Below, one piece after another: positions 9,026 to 17,221 of a stretch of 64,000 nucleotides of DNA. Each line of letters opens with the position of its first letter. Within the stretch, counting starts at the first letter, position 1. A program made the translations under genes and the position numbers. This DNA is from Cutibacterium namnetense (GTDB lineage Bacteria > Actinomycetota > Actinomycetes > Propionibacteriales > Propionibacteriaceae), in contig NZ_LWHO01000003.1 in NCBI RefSeq assembly GCF_001642025.1, forward strand, positions 225,279 through 289,278. Reading direction: 5' to 3'. The notes below the pieces were generated by a model. That model had not been told where the DNA came from and ran no database searches. It saw nothing but the letters and a program-made list of their open reading frames with translations.

Positions 9026-9037
9026 CAAGATGGAGGC

Positions 9038-9544
9038 ATGTGGTGGACGAAGAGGCCGAGCGTCGACGAGATGACCCGTGTGCGAGCGATTCTCGGGTTC
9101 AATGACGTCAAGGTTCTCGCTTACGGGCGCGGTGAAGAGGCCACCGTCATCGCCGTGACCGAGGGATTGGTCGTGCTGACTGACGAGACCGACTTGGCGG
9201 TGGCGTGGCACGAGATCGTCCATGGTGGGTGGAACGGTGAAACTTCGACGCTGAGCTGGGACTTCTTGGACGGATCTGGCGCTTCAGTGAAGCTGAGCAG
9301 TCCGGGCAAGATTCCTGAGGTTTTTCGGAGCAAGGTCACTGAGTCCATCGTGGCGACCAAAACGGTGCCTGTGCGTGGTGGAGATGTCCTGATTGCGGGC
9401 CGCGTTCCGGCTGGTCACCTGGCTGATGCCGATGGGGCCATTACCTGGACGGCGATGGCCAGAGAGTCTGCTGACCTCAACGATCCTGAGACCCGTCAAA
9501 CAGTTGTGAAGACTACTGATTCCCTCAAGAAAGAGTGGAGTTAA
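9038..9544 (+). CDS. conserved hypothetical protein
   Basis: A 168-residue soluble protein without signal peptide or membrane segment. It begins MWWTKRPSVDEMTRVRAILG and is rich in predicted beta strands (VKVLAYGRGEEATVIAVTEG, then LVVLTDETDLAVAWHEIVHG). I recognise no enzymatic motif. The HEIVH string resembles a zinc-protease HExxH, but it is HEIVH, with valine preceding the second histidine as HExxH allows, in a beta-rich context without other protease features, so I do not call a protease. It starts 13 bases after the sigma factor and is probably co-transcribed. GGAGG lies only 1-2 bases before the ATG, unusually close. Confidence 0.7.
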   Translation: MWWTKRPSVDEMTRVRAILGFNDVKVLAYGRGEEATVIAVTEGLVVLTDETDLAVAWHEIVHGGWNGETSTLSWDFLDGSGASVKLSSPGKIPEVFRSKVTESIVATKTVPVRGGDVLIAGRVPAGHLADADGAITWTAMARESADLNDPETRQTVVKTTDSLKKEWS

Positions 9545-9600
9545 CGCTACGTGATGGGATGGTCGCGACATCCCCGGCATCAGGTATTACCTGGCTTGAT

Positions 9601-9630
9601 TTGTCATCGCTGGAGTAGTGCTGCTAAAGT
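9601..9630 (+). promoter_or_regulatory. predicted promoter of tRNA-Asn
   Basis: TTGTCA (9601-9606) and TAAAGT (9625-9630) are separated by 18 bases and end 24 bases before the mature tRNA, matching a vegetative sigma-70 promoter. Confidence 0.55.
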
Positions 9631-9653
9631 TTCATCTCGCGCTAGGGCGCTGA

Positions 9654-9726
9654 TCCCCTGTAGCTCAATTGGCAGAGCATCTGACTGTTAATCAGAGGGT
9701 TACTGGTTCGAGTCCAGTCGGGGGAG
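9654..9726 (+). tRNA. tRNA-Asn (anticodon GTT)
   Basis: A 73-base cloverleaf. The acceptor stem TCCCCTG pairs with CGGGGGA, the D-arm is GCTCAATTGGCAGAGC, the anticodon loop CTGTTAA carries GTT at 9687-9689, and the T-arm has GGTTCGAGTCC. The discriminator base is G. CCA is not encoded. The sequence downstream is unrelated to the conserved genes upstream, and an amino-acid catabolic block begins about 100 bases later. Confidence 0.97.
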
Positions 9727-9822
9727 CTTCTGAAGTAGCTTCAAGGCTTCGCAGCTATGGCTTGCGCATCTGGGAGTATTGAGTCTGCGAGACTGTAACA
9801 GCAGTTGCTTTCGCGACAATCG

Positions 9823-10524
9823 TCACGACACTGGGCCAGAGGCCGTATCGCCTTGCCCTTCCTCGAGTTCGCGTAAGTAGTTATACACCGAGAATCGCGA
9901 GACCTGAAGTGCTTGGGCCGCCCGCTCGGCCGCCTCGCGTAACCCGAAGAACCCTCGCGCTTTGAGCTCGGCGACGACGGCGACTTTGTGCTGTTTCTGC
10001 ATGAGCGCGACCGGGGCGTCGGCGTGGTCGATCACCTCAGCGAGGATGAGCTCCGCTAGCTGGTCAATGTCAGTGAGCTCTCCAGCCTCCTTCGTAACCG
10101 GCGACGCATCAGATTGCGAAGTGGCGGTCGGTGCGGCGTACTCAGCTTCACCGAGTACGAGCGCAGACATGGCGTGGAGCTCGTTCCATGCCGAGACGTC
10201 GACGTTGATGCACAGCGCAGCGACGTCGTCGCCCGAACTGTCCGATATGAGCATCGTTGAGGAACGTATCCGGCGACCGTCCGGGAGTACCGAGCGATAG
10301 GCGGATCGGGTCGTGAGTCGACCAGCGGCGTGCAGCTCCAGGAGCTGTTCCGTTGCGCGCCCACCGACCTTGCGCCCCGTGAGATTCCCCGCGATAGCAA
10401 TGATCGAGTTGGGCAAGGCGGCGAGATCGTGGAGGACTACTTCGCTATCGCCGATGAGCGTGTCGCATACAGGATCGACGATCTGCTGAAGAGTCGCAAG
10501 GATCTGTTCCCGCTCACTGTCCAT
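9823..10524 (-). CDS. YheO/DauR-type PAS-HTH transcriptional regulator
   Basis: A 233-residue regulator. Residues about 1-115 form a YheO-like PAS domain (LQQIVDPVCDTLIGDSEVVL, later NSIIAIAGNLTGRKVG and SVLPDGRRIRSSTMLI). Residues about 170-222 form the winged helix-turn-helix (KVAVVAELKARGFFGLREAA, then ALQVSRFSVYNYLREL). Relatives include DauR, a repressor of D-arginine catabolism, so an amino-acid or related ligand is plausible. ATG 10524 follows GGGAGGG; the frame is open to 10620 without support. It is transcribed divergently from tnaA, with 182 bases between the start codons holding two palindromes, so it is the obvious candidate regulator of tnaA. That link is inferred from position. 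Confidence 0.85.
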   Translation of the reverse strand: MDSEREQILATLQQIVDPVCDTLIGDSEVVLHDLAALPNSIIAIAGNLTGRKVGGRATEQLLELHAAGRLTTRSAYRSVLPDGRRIRSSTMLISDSSGDDVAALCINVDVSAWNELHAMSALVLGEAEYAAPTATSQSDASPVTKEAGELTDIDQLAELILAEVIDHADAPVALMQKQHKVAVVAELKARGFFGLREAAERAAQALQVSRFSVYNYLRELEEGQGDTASGPVS

Positions 10525-10596
10525 GGGGCCCTCCCGCAGGTTGACGCTCTCTGCGTCGGGATCAGTGTAACCGGTCGATGTGTGACGGCTGAAAAT

Positions 10597-10611
10597 CAAC
10601 AAAATGTGTTG
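10597..10611. promoter_or_regulatory. candidate operator upstream of tnaA (CAACA-N5-TGTTG)
   Basis: CAACA (10597-10601) and TGTTG (10607-10611) form a palindrome in the divergent region between the YheO/DauR-type regulator and tnaA. Position suggests an operator; no binding evidence exists. Confidence 0.4.
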
Positions 10612-10631
10612 CGATACCAAAATACGTGTAA

Positions 10632-10649
10632 TACTTTCATCAGAAAGTA
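10632..10649. promoter_or_regulatory. candidate operator upstream of tnaA (7-bp inverted repeat)
   Basis: TACTTTC (10632-10638) and GAAAGTA (10643-10649) form a perfect inverted repeat with a 4-base centre, 58 bases before the tnaA start. The surrounding sequence is AT-rich for this genome, as expected of a promoter. Confidence 0.45.
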
Positions 10650-10706
10650 GTTCAGATACACATATTGTTGAACTGCCATCGGGTTACACCGGAGAAGGAG
10701 AGCACG

Positions 10707-12083
10707 ATGAAGTACATCGCTGAACCGTTCAAGATCAAGATGGTCGAGCCACTCGAGATGACCACGCGCGAGGAGCGCGTTGCCGCCTTGCAGAAAGCCC
10801 ACTACAACGCCTTCCAGCTCGAAGCGTCCAAGGTCTACATCGACTTGCAGACCGACTCCGGTACGGGAGCGATGAGTCAAAACCAGTGGGCAGGCATCAT
10901 GCTCGGCGACGAGGCATACTCTGGTGGTCGCTCCTATTACAAGCTCATCGAGGCTGGCACCGACATCTTCGGATACGAGTACATCCAGCCCGTGCACCAG
11001 GGCCGTGCCGCAGAGAAGGTTATTTTTCCGCTCCTCATCCAGGAGAAGGGGCAGATCGTCATCGCCAACACCTTCTTCGACACGACGCGCGCACACGTGG
11101 GTCTCGCCGGTGGGCGTGCGATCGACAATGTTTGTCCTGAGGGCAAGGACACGGCCACCCCCTTCGACTTCAAGGGGAACATGGACGTCGCCGAGCTGCA
11201 GCACCTGCTCGATGAACACGGCGACCGGGTCGTCGCGATCGTGCAGACCATTACGAACAACAGCGTTGGTGGTCAGCCCGTTTCGATGGCGAACCTGCGT
11301 GAGGTCTACGCCATTGCTCAGGAGCATAAGGTCCCGGTTGTTATCGATGCTGCGCGCTACGCCGAAAATGCCCACTTCATCAAGCAGCGCGAAAAGGGAT
11401 ACGCCGACGTCGACCCCAAGGACATCGCCCGTGAAATGTTCTCGTATGGTGACTATTTCACGATGTCGGCCAAGAAGGACGCCATCGTCAACATGGGTGG
11501 TCTTATTGGCGCGAAGGTCCAATCCGAGCTGGTTAACCGCATGAAGTCACGGGTGATTCCTTACGAGGGGTACCTGACTTACGGCGGGCTCTCGGGCCGA
11601 GACCTCGAGGCCATGGCAGTTGGGCTCTACGAAGGTCTGGACGAGAATTATCTTACGTACCGCATCGGGCAGATGGAGTATCTGGGCTCTCGCCTCGAGG
11701 CTTATGGCATCCCCTTCCAGAACCCTGTCGGCGGGCATGCTGTATTCATTGACGCTGGCCGGCTCCTTGCGCACTTGCCTTGGTACCAGTACCCGGGCCA
11801 TGCGCTCGCCATGGAGCTCTACCTTGAAGCCGGCATCCGCTCATGCGACATCGGCTCCTTCCTGATGGACCGCGACCCCTTCACCGGCGAAGAGCAGCAG
11901 GCCACCGCCGAGTTCACGCGACTCGCGATTCCGCGCCGCGTCTATACCCAGGCTCACCTTGACGTCGTTGCTGAAGCGCTCAAGTCCGTCCAGGAGCGCG
12001 CCGAGCAGGTGCCGGGTTACCGCATCACGTGGGAGCCGGAAGTGCTGCGCCACTTCACGTCTCAGTTGGAGCCGATCGCCTGA
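10707..12083 (+). CDS. tnaA: tryptophanase (tryptophan indole-lyase)
   Basis: PLP enzyme that splits tryptophan into indole, pyruvate and ammonia; 458 residues. The PLP lysine lies in TMSAKKDA (K257). Residues that separate tryptophanase from the related tyrosine phenol-lyase favour tryptophanase: D125 in NTFFDTT (threonine in the phenol-lyase), I382 in SCDIGS (the substrate arginine in the phenol-lyase), and H449 in VLRHFT (phenylalanine in the phenol-lyase). ATG 10707 follows GGAGAAGGAG. No tnaC-like leader peptide with a conserved tryptophan was found upstream. A permease follows 50 bases later. C. acnes is known to produce indole, which fits. Confidence 0.94.
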   Translation: MKYIAEPFKIKMVEPLEMTTREERVAALQKAHYNAFQLEASKVYIDLQTDSGTGAMSQNQWAGIMLGDEAYSGGRSYYKLIEAGTDIFGYEYIQPVHQGRAAEKVIFPLLIQEKGQIVIANTFFDTTRAHVGLAGGRAIDNVCPEGKDTATPFDFKGNMDVAELQHLLDEHGDRVVAIVQTITNNSVGGQPVSMANLREVYAIAQEHKVPVVIDAARYAENAHFIKQREKGYADVDPKDIAREMFSYGDYFTMSAKKDAIVNMGGLIGAKVQSELVNRMKSRVIPYEGYLTYGGLSGRDLEAMAVGLYEGLDENYLTYRIGQMEYLGSRLEAYGIPFQNPVGGHAVFIDAGRLLAHLPWYQYPGHALAMELYLEAGIRSCDIGSFLMDRDPFTGEEQQATAEFTRLAIPRRVYTQAHLDVVAEALKSVQERAEQVPGYRITWEPEVLRHFTSQLEPIA

Positions 12084-12132
12084 CGCGATACGCGCAGTCT
12101 TACTGTGCGCGGACACGCCAAAGGAGTCAGTG

Positions 12133-13665
12133 ATGACCATGTCGAGAGACGATATGCGGCCTGCCTCTAACGAGGCGGGCCGCCGCGCCCTGGTTGGTCG
12201 CAACAATCCTTCTGCTGTATCCGACAGTCCCTCTGGTGGATCCGCCGTCGGCACGAAGTGGACGGCTGGGCGAACTCCCAAGCCATTGCCGCCATGCGGC
12301 GAAGGGATGAGTAGGAACCTCAAGAATCGGCACATCCAGATGATCGCGTTAGGTGGCGCGATCGGTACCGGACTGTTCTATGGTTCAGCGACTGGGATCC
12401 AGCTGACCGGACCATCGATTATCTTGGCATACGTAATCGGCGGCATCATTATATTCGTGGTGATGCGCGCGCTCGGTGAGATGAGCGTGCACACTCCAGT
12501 TTCGGGTGCCTTCAGTTTCTACGCCTACCAGAACTGGTCACGGTTCGCGGGATTCTTTTCCGGCTGGAACTATTGGTTCAACTATATTCTAGTGTCCATG
12601 GCGGAGCTCGCCGTGGTCGGCACCTACGTCAATTTCTGGCTACCCGGTGTTCCGACTTGGCTTACCGCTATGGCATTCCTGGTAGTTATCACACTGGTGA
12701 ATCTGGTAGACGTGAAGGCCTATGGGGAAATCGAATTCTGGTTGGCGATCATCAAGGTTACCGCTGTCCTCGCAATGATCGTTTTCGGAATCGTATTGGT
12801 CGTCATGGGTAGCGACTTAGGCGGCACGCCGGCCTCAGTCAGTCACCTGTGGGACTGGGGCGGCTTTATGCCAAACGGCGTCACCGGCCTTGCCCTGGCT
12901 TTCGTTGTGGTCTTGTTTTCTTTTGGCGGTGTCGAGCTGATCGGCATTACGGCTGGGGAGGCAGACAACCCCAAGAAGACGATCCCGAAGGCGATCAACC
13001 AGGTTGTATATCGAATCCTCATCTTCTACGTCGGATCGATGTTCGTGATCCTGTCGATCTATCCGTGGACGAAAATTGACGGATCAATGAGTCCGTTCGT
13101 GGCGATTTTTGATGGGATCGGCATTTCAGGCGCTGCGCATGTGTTGAATGTTGTTGTCCTCACTGCGTCGATCTCGGCATACAATTCGGGACTGTACGCG
13201 AATGGGCGCATGCTCTACTCGTTGGCGCACCAGGGGAATGCCCCGAAATTTCTTGGGCGGCTCAATCGTTCTGGCTCGCCCATGTGGGGTGTACTCGTCT
13301 CGTCGGGTGTCACGGCGGTCGCAGTCGTGCTCGCGTTCGTTGTTCCGAATCGGGTGTTCGCGATCCTCATCTCGGTCGCGCTTGCAGCGGGCATTATCAA
13401 CTGGGTGATGGTCATCATCACGCAGATACAGTTTCGTCGCCGCATCGGCCCCGAAGAGGTGCGGAAGCTCGCGTTCCGAATGCCCCTGTATCCCGTGGCG
13501 AACATCATCGTCATTGTTCTTCTCGTCGCTCTTTTCATCGGCATGGCATTCATGCCTGACTATCGCATCGCGGCGATCGTGGGACCGATCTGGATCCTGT
13601 TGCTGACGTGCGCCTACTGGACCAAACAGATGATGACAAAGAAGCATCACCCAAAGCCTGCTTAA
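12133..13665 (+). CDS. APC/AAT-family amino-acid permease, probably for tryptophan
   Basis: A 510-residue transporter with about 12 membrane segments. The AAT-family start is present: LKNRHIQMIALGGAIGTGLF followed by ALGEMSVHTPVSGAF. The conserved FGGVELIGITAGEADNPKKT segment is characteristic of AroP-, GabP- and LysP-like permeases. The N-terminal 60 residues are hydrophilic. ATG 12133 follows AAGGAG. It lies 50 bases after tnaA in the same direction, so it probably imports tryptophan for TnaA; this is inferred from position. E. coli uses TnaB, from a different transporter family, for that role. Confidence 0.88.
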   Translation: MTMSRDDMRPASNEAGRRALVGRNNPSAVSDSPSGGSAVGTKWTAGRTPKPLPPCGEGMSRNLKNRHIQMIALGGAIGTGLFYGSATGIQLTGPSIILAYVIGGIIIFVVMRALGEMSVHTPVSGAFSFYAYQNWSRFAGFFSGWNYWFNYILVSMAELAVVGTYVNFWLPGVPTWLTAMAFLVVITLVNLVDVKAYGEIEFWLAIIKVTAVLAMIVFGIVLVVMGSDLGGTPASVSHLWDWGGFMPNGVTGLALAFVVVLFSFGGVELIGITAGEADNPKKTIPKAINQVVYRILIFYVGSMFVILSIYPWTKIDGSMSPFVAIFDGIGISGAAHVLNVVVLTASISAYNSGLYANGRMLYSLAHQGNAPKFLGRLNRSGSPMWGVLVSSGVTAVAVVLAFVVPNRVFAILISVALAAGIINWVMVIITQIQFRRRIGPEEVRKLAFRMPLYPVANIIVIVLLVALFIGMAFMPDYRIAAIVGPIWILLLTCAYWTKQMMTKKHHPKPA

Positions 13666-13796
13666 CAAAGCCTCGCCGTGCGTGACAGCAGAGCAGTGGT
13701 CAGCTTGCGACCCATCAAACGTTATGATGCCTCTGCATCCGGTGCAGGTAGAGCAACTGGGACTCCACAATTTTCAGATCGCAGCGCCGAAAGTTA

Positions 13797-13839
13797 GCTC
13801 GGCAGCAAAAATGAACTTATGTCATTCCTGCTGCCGAGC
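13797..13839. terminator. bidirectional terminator hairpin between the permease and dcu
   Basis: GCTCGGCAGCA (13797-13807) pairs perfectly with TGCTGCCGAGC (13829-13839). Within the 21-base loop a second stem (AATGA with TCATT) can form. It lies between convergent genes and has no long T-run. Confidence 0.7.
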
Positions 13840-13879
13840 CGTAGACGCGACGCTGTGCCCATCGCATGCGGTCAGGATT

Positions 13880-15175
13880 TCACAATAGGAGTGCTGTTAC
13901 TCCGTACGCGACCACTACTGCAATCGCTATGGTCGCTATACCTGGGATCTGGAATGGGTGATCGACCACAAAGCGGCCTAACCTTGTGGTTCCTGTGTCA
14001 TCCATCCCGACAGCCGCAACCGTCGTCGGGTAGGTCGGCAGGAAGAACAGGCCCGAACAAGCTGCGTAGGAGGCGAGTAGGACGCTGCCGGGCAGCCCCA
14101 AGGCTGCGGCGACGGGCATGAACGTGATCGCTGTGGCAGCCTGCGAATACAGCAGCGCGGAACCGAAGAAGAGGACGACAGCCAGCAGCCACGGATGAGC
14201 TTGAATGACGCCGGATCCAGCTGCCTTGATCGTGGCTATATTCGACTCGACGAAGGTATTCCCCAGCCATGCGACGCCGAGTACGCACAGTGCCGCGTTC
14301 ATTCCGGAGCGGAAAGTCGCCTGAGTTGCGATCTTGTCTACTTTGACGTGGCAGCACAAGACGATCACCAGACCGGCAGCCATCATGACCGCCATGATCG
14401 CGGCGGCACGGGGTAGCGGCGGGTTCGAGACCTTCGTGATCGCCGCCGCATAAACCATGACGAGGACAATCGCGGACGCGAAGATGATCAGCGATGTCCC
14501 CGCCCTCGGGACGATCTCATATTTGCCTTTGCCGCGAAGGGTGACGAGTCCTTGGGCCTTGCGTTCCTGGTAGATGGGATCTTTTTCGAGGTCAACCCCG
14601 GTTCTGGAGGCCACGACTGCTCCACCCAGGACACCGATGAGACAGACGACCACGGTAATGCCGACGATCACGGGATATGTGATGCCATCGGGCGCGAGGA
14701 TCGAGACCATGGCTATGGTTGCTGCCGAGATCGGAGATGCGCAGATGCCGATCTGTGAGGCCACAGCGGCGATGGTCAGCGGGCGTGAGGGTCGTACCTT
14801 CTGCTCTTTAGCGACTTCAGCGATGACGGGGAGGGTGGCAAAGGCCACATGGCCGGTGCCACAGAAGACGGTCATGAAAAATGTGACGAGCGGTGCATAG
14901 AATGTAATTCTATCGGGGTGTTTTCGGAGCAGCCGCTCGCTGTGCATGACCAACAGTTCCAAGCCCCCAGCAGCTTCGAGCGCTGCGACACAAGAAATGA
15001 CTGCCATGATGACACCAAGGACATCCCAAGGAATGCCCTTGGCAGGGTTGACGTTCGCTCCGAGAAAGCCGAGAACTATCACCCCGGTTGCTCCAGCATA
15101 CGCGATGCCCATACCACCGATGCGTGCCCCGATGAGAATAAAAATCAGGACGACGATTAGTTGAATAAATACCAT
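13880..15175 (-). CDS. dcuA: anaerobic C4-dicarboxylate transporter (DcuA/DcuB family)
   Basis: A 431-residue membrane protein that starts MVFIQLIVVLIFILIGARIG, then GVIVLGFLGANVNPAKGIPWD and the conserved FCGTGHVAFATLPVIAEVAKEQKVRP region (written here in part), with SQIGICASPISAATIA and LPTYPTT near the end. Dcu proteins exchange fumarate, malate or aspartate for succinate in anaerobic fumarate respiration. aspA lies upstream on the same strand, so aspartate uptake followed by deamination to fumarate is the likely pathway. DcuA versus DcuB cannot be settled from sequence. A hairpin in the 136-base gap after aspA may lower its transcription relative to aspA. Confidence 0.9.
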   Translation of the reverse strand: MVFIQLIVVLIFILIGARIGGMGIAYAGATGVIVLGFLGANVNPAKGIPWDVLGVIMAVISCVAALEAAGGLELLVMHSERLLRKHPDRITFYAPLVTFFMTVFCGTGHVAFATLPVIAEVAKEQKVRPSRPLTIAAVASQIGICASPISAATIAMVSILAPDGITYPVIVGITVVVCLIGVLGGAVVASRTGVDLEKDPIYQERKAQGLVTLRGKGKYEIVPRAGTSLIIFASAIVLVMVYAAAITKVSNPPLPRAAAIMAVMMAAGLVIVLCCHVKVDKIATQATFRSGMNAALCVLGVAWLGNTFVESNIATIKAAGSGVIQAHPWLLAVVLFFGSALLYSQAATAITFMPVAAALGLPGSVLLASYAACSGLFFLPTYPTTVAAVGMDDTGTTRLGRFVVDHPFQIPGIATIAIAVVVAYGVTALLL

Positions 15176-15267
15176 TATTTATAATTACCTGATGCTCATA
15201 ATGATGTCGTGAACCCAATGGGCTTCGCAGTTGTGGTGCCACTACTGCGAGGCGTATGGACATGCTG

Positions 15268-15301
15268 AACCCGTGGCCCCAATCGGTGGGGACCACGGGT
15301 T
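15268..15301 (-). terminator. hairpin after aspA, before dcu
   Basis: AACCCGTGG-CCCC (15268-15280) pairs with GGGGACCACGGGTT (15288-15301), giving 13 pairs with one bulge, starting 11 bases after the aspA stop. No T-run follows, so partial termination or RNA processing is as likely as full termination. Confidence 0.6.
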
Positions 15302-15311
15302 GGTCTAGTTG

Positions 15312-16781
15312 TCAGCTTCCGTTGCGTATCGACGTCGAACGGTGAGTCGACAGGACGTGCTCGCTCGGTGAATACGTGCGTCCCGTGTAGCGTGGTTTCA
15401 AGTAGTTTTCCCTCGTCATGATTCGGTCGTATTCCTCGGCGCTCAGCAAGCCCTTTTCGAGGACGACGTCGCGAACGGGTTTTCCAGTGCGGGCGGCTTC
15501 TTTCCCAACGAGATCACCCTCATGGTGACCAATCGTGTCATTGAGGTAAGTGACGATACCGATTGAGTTCGTCACGTAGCCGTAGCAACGGTCGACGTTC
15601 GCGGTGATGCCGTCGATGCAGCGGGTACGAAGCGTGTCGCATGCGTGCGTCAACAGGTGGATCGATTCGAACATGGCCTGGCTCAGCGCCGGTTCCATGA
15701 CATTGAGCTCCAGCTGGCCAGCCTCGGCGGCGAAGCAGACCGTGACGTCATTTCCGAAGACCTTGAAACAGATCTGATTGGCGACCTCTGGGATTACCGG
15801 ATTCACCTTCGCGGGCATGATGGAGGAGCCTGCCTGCATCTCCGGTAGGTTGATCTCGTTGAGACCTGCACGCGGTCCGGACGACAACAGTCGCAGGTCG
15901 TTGCAGATCTTCGACAACTTGGCTGCCAATCGTTTGACGATCGAGTGCACCGCAATATAGGCGCCGTTGTCATAGCTGGACTCAACTAGGTCATAAGACG
16001 GACGGATGTCGAGGCCGGTCACCTCCGCGAGTTTCTTGGTGACGATGGTTGGGTACCCCTCCGGAGTGTTAATTCCGGTGCCGATCGCCGTGCCGCCGAG
16101 GTTGACCTCCAACAGCATGTCGGAACCAGCGCGGAGCCTCTCGATTTCGTGATAAATATTCGTGCGCCATGATTCGAATTCCTGGCCGAGGGTCATGGGC
16201 ACGGCATCCTGGAGCTGGGTACGGCCCATCTTGAGGACTTGCGAGAACTCCTGCCCTTTAGCGCCGAAGCTTTCGCACAAGTCGCTGACGGCGCGAATGA
16301 GGTCCTGCAGCAGGGCGTAGACGCCGAGGCGGAAGCCTGTTGGGTAAGAGTCGTTCGTGGACTGCGATTTGTTGACGTCGTCGTTGGGATGAATGATGTC
16401 GTACCTGCCCTTGTCCTCACCGATGAGTTCGAGGGCGAGGTTGGCGATGACCTCGTTTGTATTCATGTTGATCGAGGTTCCTGCGCCGCCTTGGAAGGAA
16501 TCGGTTGGGAACTGGTCCATGCATCGACCATCTTCGAGAATGGCGTCGCATGCTGCGACGATCGCGTCAGCGACGTCAGTAGGCAAGACGCGGAGTTCCT
16601 TGTTCGCGAGGGCTGCGGCCTTCTTGACCTGCACCATGCCGCGAATGAAGTTTGGCTCGTCGTTCATCGAGCCATGGGACATCTGGAAGTTCTCCAAGGC
16701 TCTTAGCGTGTGGATCCCGTAATACTTTTCTGCCGGAACCTCTCTTTCGCCAAGGAGATCCACTTCTGTTCGTGTTTCCAT
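15312..16781 (-). CDS. aspA: aspartate ammonia-lyase
   Basis: Converts L-aspartate to fumarate and ammonia. The 489-residue protein has the full fumarase/aspartase pattern: [20 protein letters not shown] at the start, [39 protein letters not shown], and the flexible loop signature [15 protein letters not shown] holding the catalytic serine. ATG 16781 follows AAGAGGTG. Together with the Dcu transporter it supplies fumarate as electron acceptor, leading to succinate and propionate in a propionibacterium. The pathway role is inferred from neighbours and known physiology. Confidence 0.95.
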   Translation of the reverse strand: METRTEVDLLGEREVPAEKYYGIHTLRALENFQMSHGSMNDEPNFIRGMVQVKKAAALANKELRVLPTDVADAIVAACDAILEDGRCMDQFPTDSFQGGAGTSINMNTNEVIANLALELIGEDKGRYDIIHPNDDVNKSQSTNDSYPTGFRLGVYALLQDLIRAVSDLCESFGAKGQEFSQVLKMGRTQLQDAVPMTLGQEFESWRTNIYHEIERLRAGSDMLLEVNLGGTAIGTGINTPEGYPTIVTKKLAEVTGLDIRPSYDLVESSYDNGAYIAVHSIVKRLAAKLSKICNDLRLLSSGPRAGLNEINLPEMQAGSSIMPAKVNPVIPEVANQICFKVFGNDVTVCFAAEAGQLELNVMEPALSQAMFESIHLLTHACDTLRTRCIDGITANVDRCYGYVTNSIGIVTYLNDTIGHHEGDLVGKEAARTGKPVRDVVLEKGLLSAEEYDRIMTRENYLKPRYTGRTYSPSEHVLSTHRSTSIRNGS

Positions 16782-17221
16782 CTAGCACACCTCTTCTAGA
16801 GTATCTACGAAAACCACGCGAAGTCATACGTCGACTACGTGTGCCGAGAAAACTATCATGGGGGAGCGTTTCAGGCAACGGAAATTTTATTCGGTTGAAG
16901 TCTTGGACGAGATTCACGGGATGCTCTTGGTTGCGCATGTCCCAATGATCGCGGACCGATAAGATCGCCCCAATTCTAAAAACACTAATAGCATTCATGG
17001 GGGGTGTCAAATGTGATGAGTGTTGGGATGATCGATGTCACAATCTTCCAGTGACCGAAAACACGATGCCTGCACAATTGTGCTGCCATACGAAGCAGTA
17101 TGAATGCTTTGTGCTGCAGAGGTTTTCCTCTACTGACGGGGCCTGGGGCAAAGAATTCATGGGAGTCCATGGCTCCTAGTACGGCTCCGGCAGCTACACC
17201 GATATCCCAACCGCATCGGCG
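16782..17221. other. 440-bp intergenic region between otsA end and aspA start
   Basis: I see no convincing coding sequence. It must hold the aspA promoter; TTGCCT and TAGTTT spaced by 17 bases on the minus strand (about 16850-16890) are weak candidates. TGTGA at 17012-17016 and TCACA at 17038-17042 are inverted but too far apart for a CRP/FNR site. A short AGAGG-TTTT-CCTCT hairpin lies at 17118-17131. The region is somewhat AT-richer than its flanks. Confidence 0.5.

Noticed and set aside
9038-9544. HEIVH in the hypothetical protein as a zinc-protease motif
   Set aside because: HExxH-like strings arise by chance. The flanking sequence is beta-rich and no third ligand or protease context is visible.
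9654-9726. tRNA-Asn as a proven integration site with att repeats
   Set aside because: I searched by eye for a second copy of the tRNA 3' end downstream to about 17.2 kb and found none, and no integrase gene is present.
17012-17042. TGTGA and TCACA as a CRP/FNR-type site before aspA
   Set aside because: The arms are 21 bases apart, whereas CRP-type sites have 6. It is also far from the aspA start.
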